DNA from: Planctomycetota bacterium
GTDB taxonomy: Bacteria; Planctomycetota; Phycisphaerae; UBA1845
Direction: 5' to 3'
NCBI GenBank assembly: GCA_022561415.1
Contig: JADFRH010000105.1
Span: forward strand, 1-7,816
DNA length: 7,816 bases
The translations under genes were made by a program, and so were the position numbers. Shown here piece after piece: positions 7,001 to 7,816 of the stretch; position 1 is the stretch's first letter, and each line of letters starts with the position of its first letter. The notes under the pieces were generated by a model. The model worked only from the letters and a program-made list of their open reading frames with translations, was not told where the DNA came from and did no database searches.

Positions 7001-7640
7001 GGTGCCGGCACACGCCGAGTTGAGCTGGCGGGGATTCTCAGAGATCAAACAGCGCGAGCCGCAGCACCCCACCACGCCGGACTTCGACGTCGTGTCGGAG
7101 TATCCGCCCTGGCGTACGGCGCTGTCGGGCTGGTGTACCGAATATGGCGTCGTCACCGAGCTGACCACCGAACGTGACGACCGGCTCGTTGTGGTCAACA
7201 GCGGAGACGCCCTGCGGCTGGAGTTCGATGCGAGCCGGCTACGGCCGACACCCGCCGGCATGGAACGAACTTTCTTCTTCTACTCGTTCGGCTGGGAAAA
7301 AGACGGTGACCACAATGTCGTCGAAGATCTCGGCGCCGCCACCCGGCATCGAGCCCAGCCCGGCCTCACGCAGCTCCACAGCTTCCTGCTCCAGCACGAA
7401 CGTTCTTGCCGGGGCCACGTCGGCCTCAAAACGCTCCGGCGTGACTACGATCCGGTAGTTCTGCCGCCCGATTGGACCCTCCAACGGATAGTCCAACTCG
7501 TACGAAATCTCCAACGTCTCCGCATCCGGGTCCAGAGGCGGCAGGGCAACCAGCTCACAATCGCCGTCCACAACACGCCCGACCTCGGTCACAACGAACG
7601 GTTCCCGAATCGCGTCCTGCTCACAGATTCCCGCCTCTAG
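4062..7640 (+). CDS. Large TPR / FG-GAP / ASPIC-UnbV (CRTAC1-type) lipoprotein, C-terminus replaced
   Basis: A predicted exported lipoprotein of unknown cellular role. Numbered from the ATG at 4062 (1,192 aa), a hydrophobic stretch ends in lipobox WTSGC with the lipidated Cys at 42. TPR-like helical pairs occupy about 52-232. A beta-propeller-like region (about 257-622) carries calcium-type loops DYEHDGDLD (394-402), DLDADVAVD (444-452, lacking the usual Gly), DLDNDGRPD (493-501), DYDNDGLVD (537-545) and DFDIDGDSD (597-605). An ASPIC/UnbV domain follows (about 628-707, with VGLGGRKHVDSVQTVWSNG). A further domain begins at CPFLYAWDG (712-720) and runs to FFFYSFGWEKDGDHN (1071-1085). After about 1085 the sequence becomes the antisense of mqn-like and lpxC coding sequence, so the native C-terminus is missing and the stop at 7640 is fortuitous. 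The frame is open back to an ATG at 3918, but only the 4062 start gives a credible signal peptide; its n-region includes a palindromic-element peptide. Confidence 0.85.
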   Translation: MSNLHNSANRYLPASPGAPGSAGRLCRFFALVTIACVWTSGCERGGTDDFIPLMNRGKAYLENRDSKNAIEVLSRAVRLQPKSAEALRNLARAHRLANQPREALAALHRVDGAQADSATTQYLTALTLMRLSRFEEAVVHFGRAVSLDPDSATLRFQLAGAFQAVGNHDMAREQLQATVRLDPLHASAHFRLASDARKAGDAELFQRHQLEFARLRKLFGDETRSAEALEICEYTAPESAPIIAGGKATPTTKGIEIQFVDATDSVLPNPSDRVATAAAVLDVNEAGEATVFIAGAGGELGLLRFGVGGTVTRSAITTNLPASFTPSGCAIGNFHDDVPTGTKYDRTMHAFNDVALFGPTGLRLLKRVGPNEYRDVTESAGLANVPADRVRWVDYEHDGDLDLAVTTGERFTLWQNNGDGTFRDVTADVGLDAANGASDILAVDLDADVAVDLILARGSESTLVYENQRAGRFAGMSEPPGPWPAASRVVADDLDNDGRPDVVLLSGHVATVHFSKTPTRSRIELSGLDLTGAVLLDYDNDGLVDLGVFGRSSAASDAGSIRLFRNTDRDTSWHDATETTGLAVLDLPPIVDVVPFDFDIDGDSDLLIVTAGGGLRLLRNDGGDANGRLTIRLSTVKTNTTGIGTHIELRDRSWWVTRSVTGPVINVGLGGRKHVDSVQTVWSNGVVDNQVDVSVTSKPLTIVEKNVAVGSCPFLYAWDGHRFRFITDILGNAPIGLSLSRNVILPADPSEFVMIGNAKQFPPHEGAYTVLVTDEFREVLYLDQAKLIAVDHAPGVEVHTTDKLMAPPFPPSELWAMREAKPLRSAVGDDGMDRTEAVRRLDGRFSRPGCPLPPPYRGMCEPMALTLDFGPLDASRPLVLGLTGWLQYGDASVNIAMSQNEGLTIINPLLEVEAPDGTWHEIDANAGMPAGKTKTILCDLTGRLPVGARRLRLTTTLEIRWDRIALFERLPLPHSDVHEMVPAHAELSWRGFSEIKQREPQHPTTPDFDVVSEYPPWRTALSGWCTEYGVVTELTTERDDRLVVVNSGDALRLEFDASRLRPTPAGMERTFFFYSFGWEKDGDHNVVEDLGAATRHRAQPGLTQLHSFLLQHERSCRGHVGLKTLRRDYDPVVLPPDWTLQRIVQLVRNLQRLRIRVQRRQGNQLTIAVHNTPDLGHNERFPNRVLLTDSRL
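4094..4129. repeat. Palindromic element copy 3, in frame in the lipoprotein signal region
   Basis: The core CCCCGGCGCGCCGGGG is at 4106-4121. Outer arms CCTGCCG (4094-4100) and CGGCAGG (4123-4129) are perfectly complementary, with GCGAG and T left unpaired. It is read as PASPGAPGSA, in the same phase as copy 1, and lies just before the hydrophobic core of the signal peptide. Confidence 0.85.
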
Positions 7641-7816
7641 CAGCCGTTCCACAAATGGAAGGCTGCTGCCATCGAGTGCCGGCAGCTCGCCGCCAGCCAA
7701 CTCGATCTGCAGGTTGTCGATCTCCAGGCCCGCGCACGCGCTGAGACAATGCTCCACCGTCTCGATGGCGACCGTGCCGTTGCGCAATGAAGTGCGCCGT
7801 GCCCGCTTGGAGACGT
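7239..7816 (-). CDS. lpxC: LpxC, UDP-3-O-acyl-N-acetylglucosamine deacetylase, broken at 3' end and running off window
   Basis: LpxC is the zinc deacetylase that commits UDP-acyl-GlcNAc to lipid A synthesis, in the cytoplasm. On the - strand the frame is open to the window edge (ARRTSL upstream of the TTG at 7787), so the true start lies beyond 7816. Recognisable LpxC sequence includes NGTVAIETVEH (the Glu-His pair of the active site, His codon at 7749-7751), EIDNLQIEL, LDGSSLPFVERLL, and ARTFVLEQEAVELREAGLG. It stops at about 7353. The following residues (SMPGGGAEIFDD) are not LpxC-like, and the rest to the stop at 7239 is antisense of the lipoprotein gene. The second half, containing the RHKxLDxxGD zinc ligands and catalytic residues, is therefore absent, so this product could not be active as written. 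Presence of lpxC supports an outer membrane with lipid A. Confidence 0.85.
   Translation of the reverse strand, partial: VSKRARRTSLRNGTVAIETVEHCLSACAGLEIDNLQIELAGGELPALDGSSLPFVERLLEAGICEQDAIREPFVVTEVGRVVDGDCELVALPPLDPDAETLEISYELDYPLEGPIGRQNYRIVVTPERFEADVAPARTFVLEQEAVELREAGLGSMPGGGAEIFDDIVVTVFFPAERVEEESSFHAGGCRP
7317..7370 (-). other. Junction segment resembling MqnE/MqnC radical-SAM coding sequence
   Basis: Read on the - strand, 7353-7370 encodes REAGLG, shared by LpxC context and radical-SAM enzymes. Bases 7317-7352 encode SMPGGGAEIFDD. To my knowledge EAGL-x-S-(L/M)-PGGGAE(I/F) is characteristic of the futalosine-pathway enzymes MqnE and MqnC and not of LpxC. On the left it meets the lipoprotein gene at about 7311-7316. 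The segment is too short to be a gene and marks a break in both flanking genes. Confidence 0.55.

Noticed and set aside
7317..7640. C-terminal tail of the lipoprotein frame as a new domain
   Set aside because: It is the reverse complement of mqn-like and LpxC coding sequence, so it is not an evolved protein segment.

Overview
The window looks like a piece of a high-GC, Gram-negative genome, most likely from Planctomycetota. This taxonomic call is an inference from gene content: a secreted squalene-cyclase-repeat protein, a very large TPR / FG-GAP / UnbV lipoprotein, a lipid A gene (lpxC), and two families of dispersed short repeats. No rRNA or other marker gene is present to confirm it. Much of it reads as metagenome-like material, because the right end contains a suspicious junction.

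Layout, left to right. Bases 1-56 hold a degenerate 7-bp tandem repeat. A membrane glycosyltransferase (75-1367) is followed 12 bp later by a small four-helix membrane protein (1380-1949). Next come a secreted squalene-oxidase/prenyltransferase-repeat protein (2007-3194), a second copy of the heptamer repeat (3203-3264), and a small acidic protein of unknown function (3305-3916). The 145-bp gap at 3917-4061 holds two hairpins that could form competing structures. Then comes a roughly 1,190-residue lipoprotein (from 4062) with TPRs, FG-GAP repeats, an ASPIC/UnbV domain and a C-terminal domain. The first five genes all lie on the + strand. The last gene, lpxC, is on the - strand; its 5' end lies beyond the window.

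Two things stand out. First, a 16-bp palindrome (CCCCGGCGCGCCGGGG or a compensated variant) occurs three times, flanked by arms that differ between copies yet stay self-complementary. Two copies lie in frame inside genes and encode Ser-Pro-Gly-Ala-Pro-Gly: one in a loop of the glycosyltransferase, the other in the signal-peptide n-region of the lipoprotein. This resembles a protein-coding palindromic repeat such as the Rickettsia palindromic elements. Second, the lipoprotein and lpxC break at the same place (about 7317-7370), where a dozen residues resembling the menaquinone radical-SAM enzymes MqnE/MqnC sit between them on the - strand. This is either an assembly chimera or a real rearrangement.

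No tRNA, rRNA, CRISPR array or insertion sequence was seen. The genes do not form an obvious single pathway; envelope or cell-surface location is the common theme.
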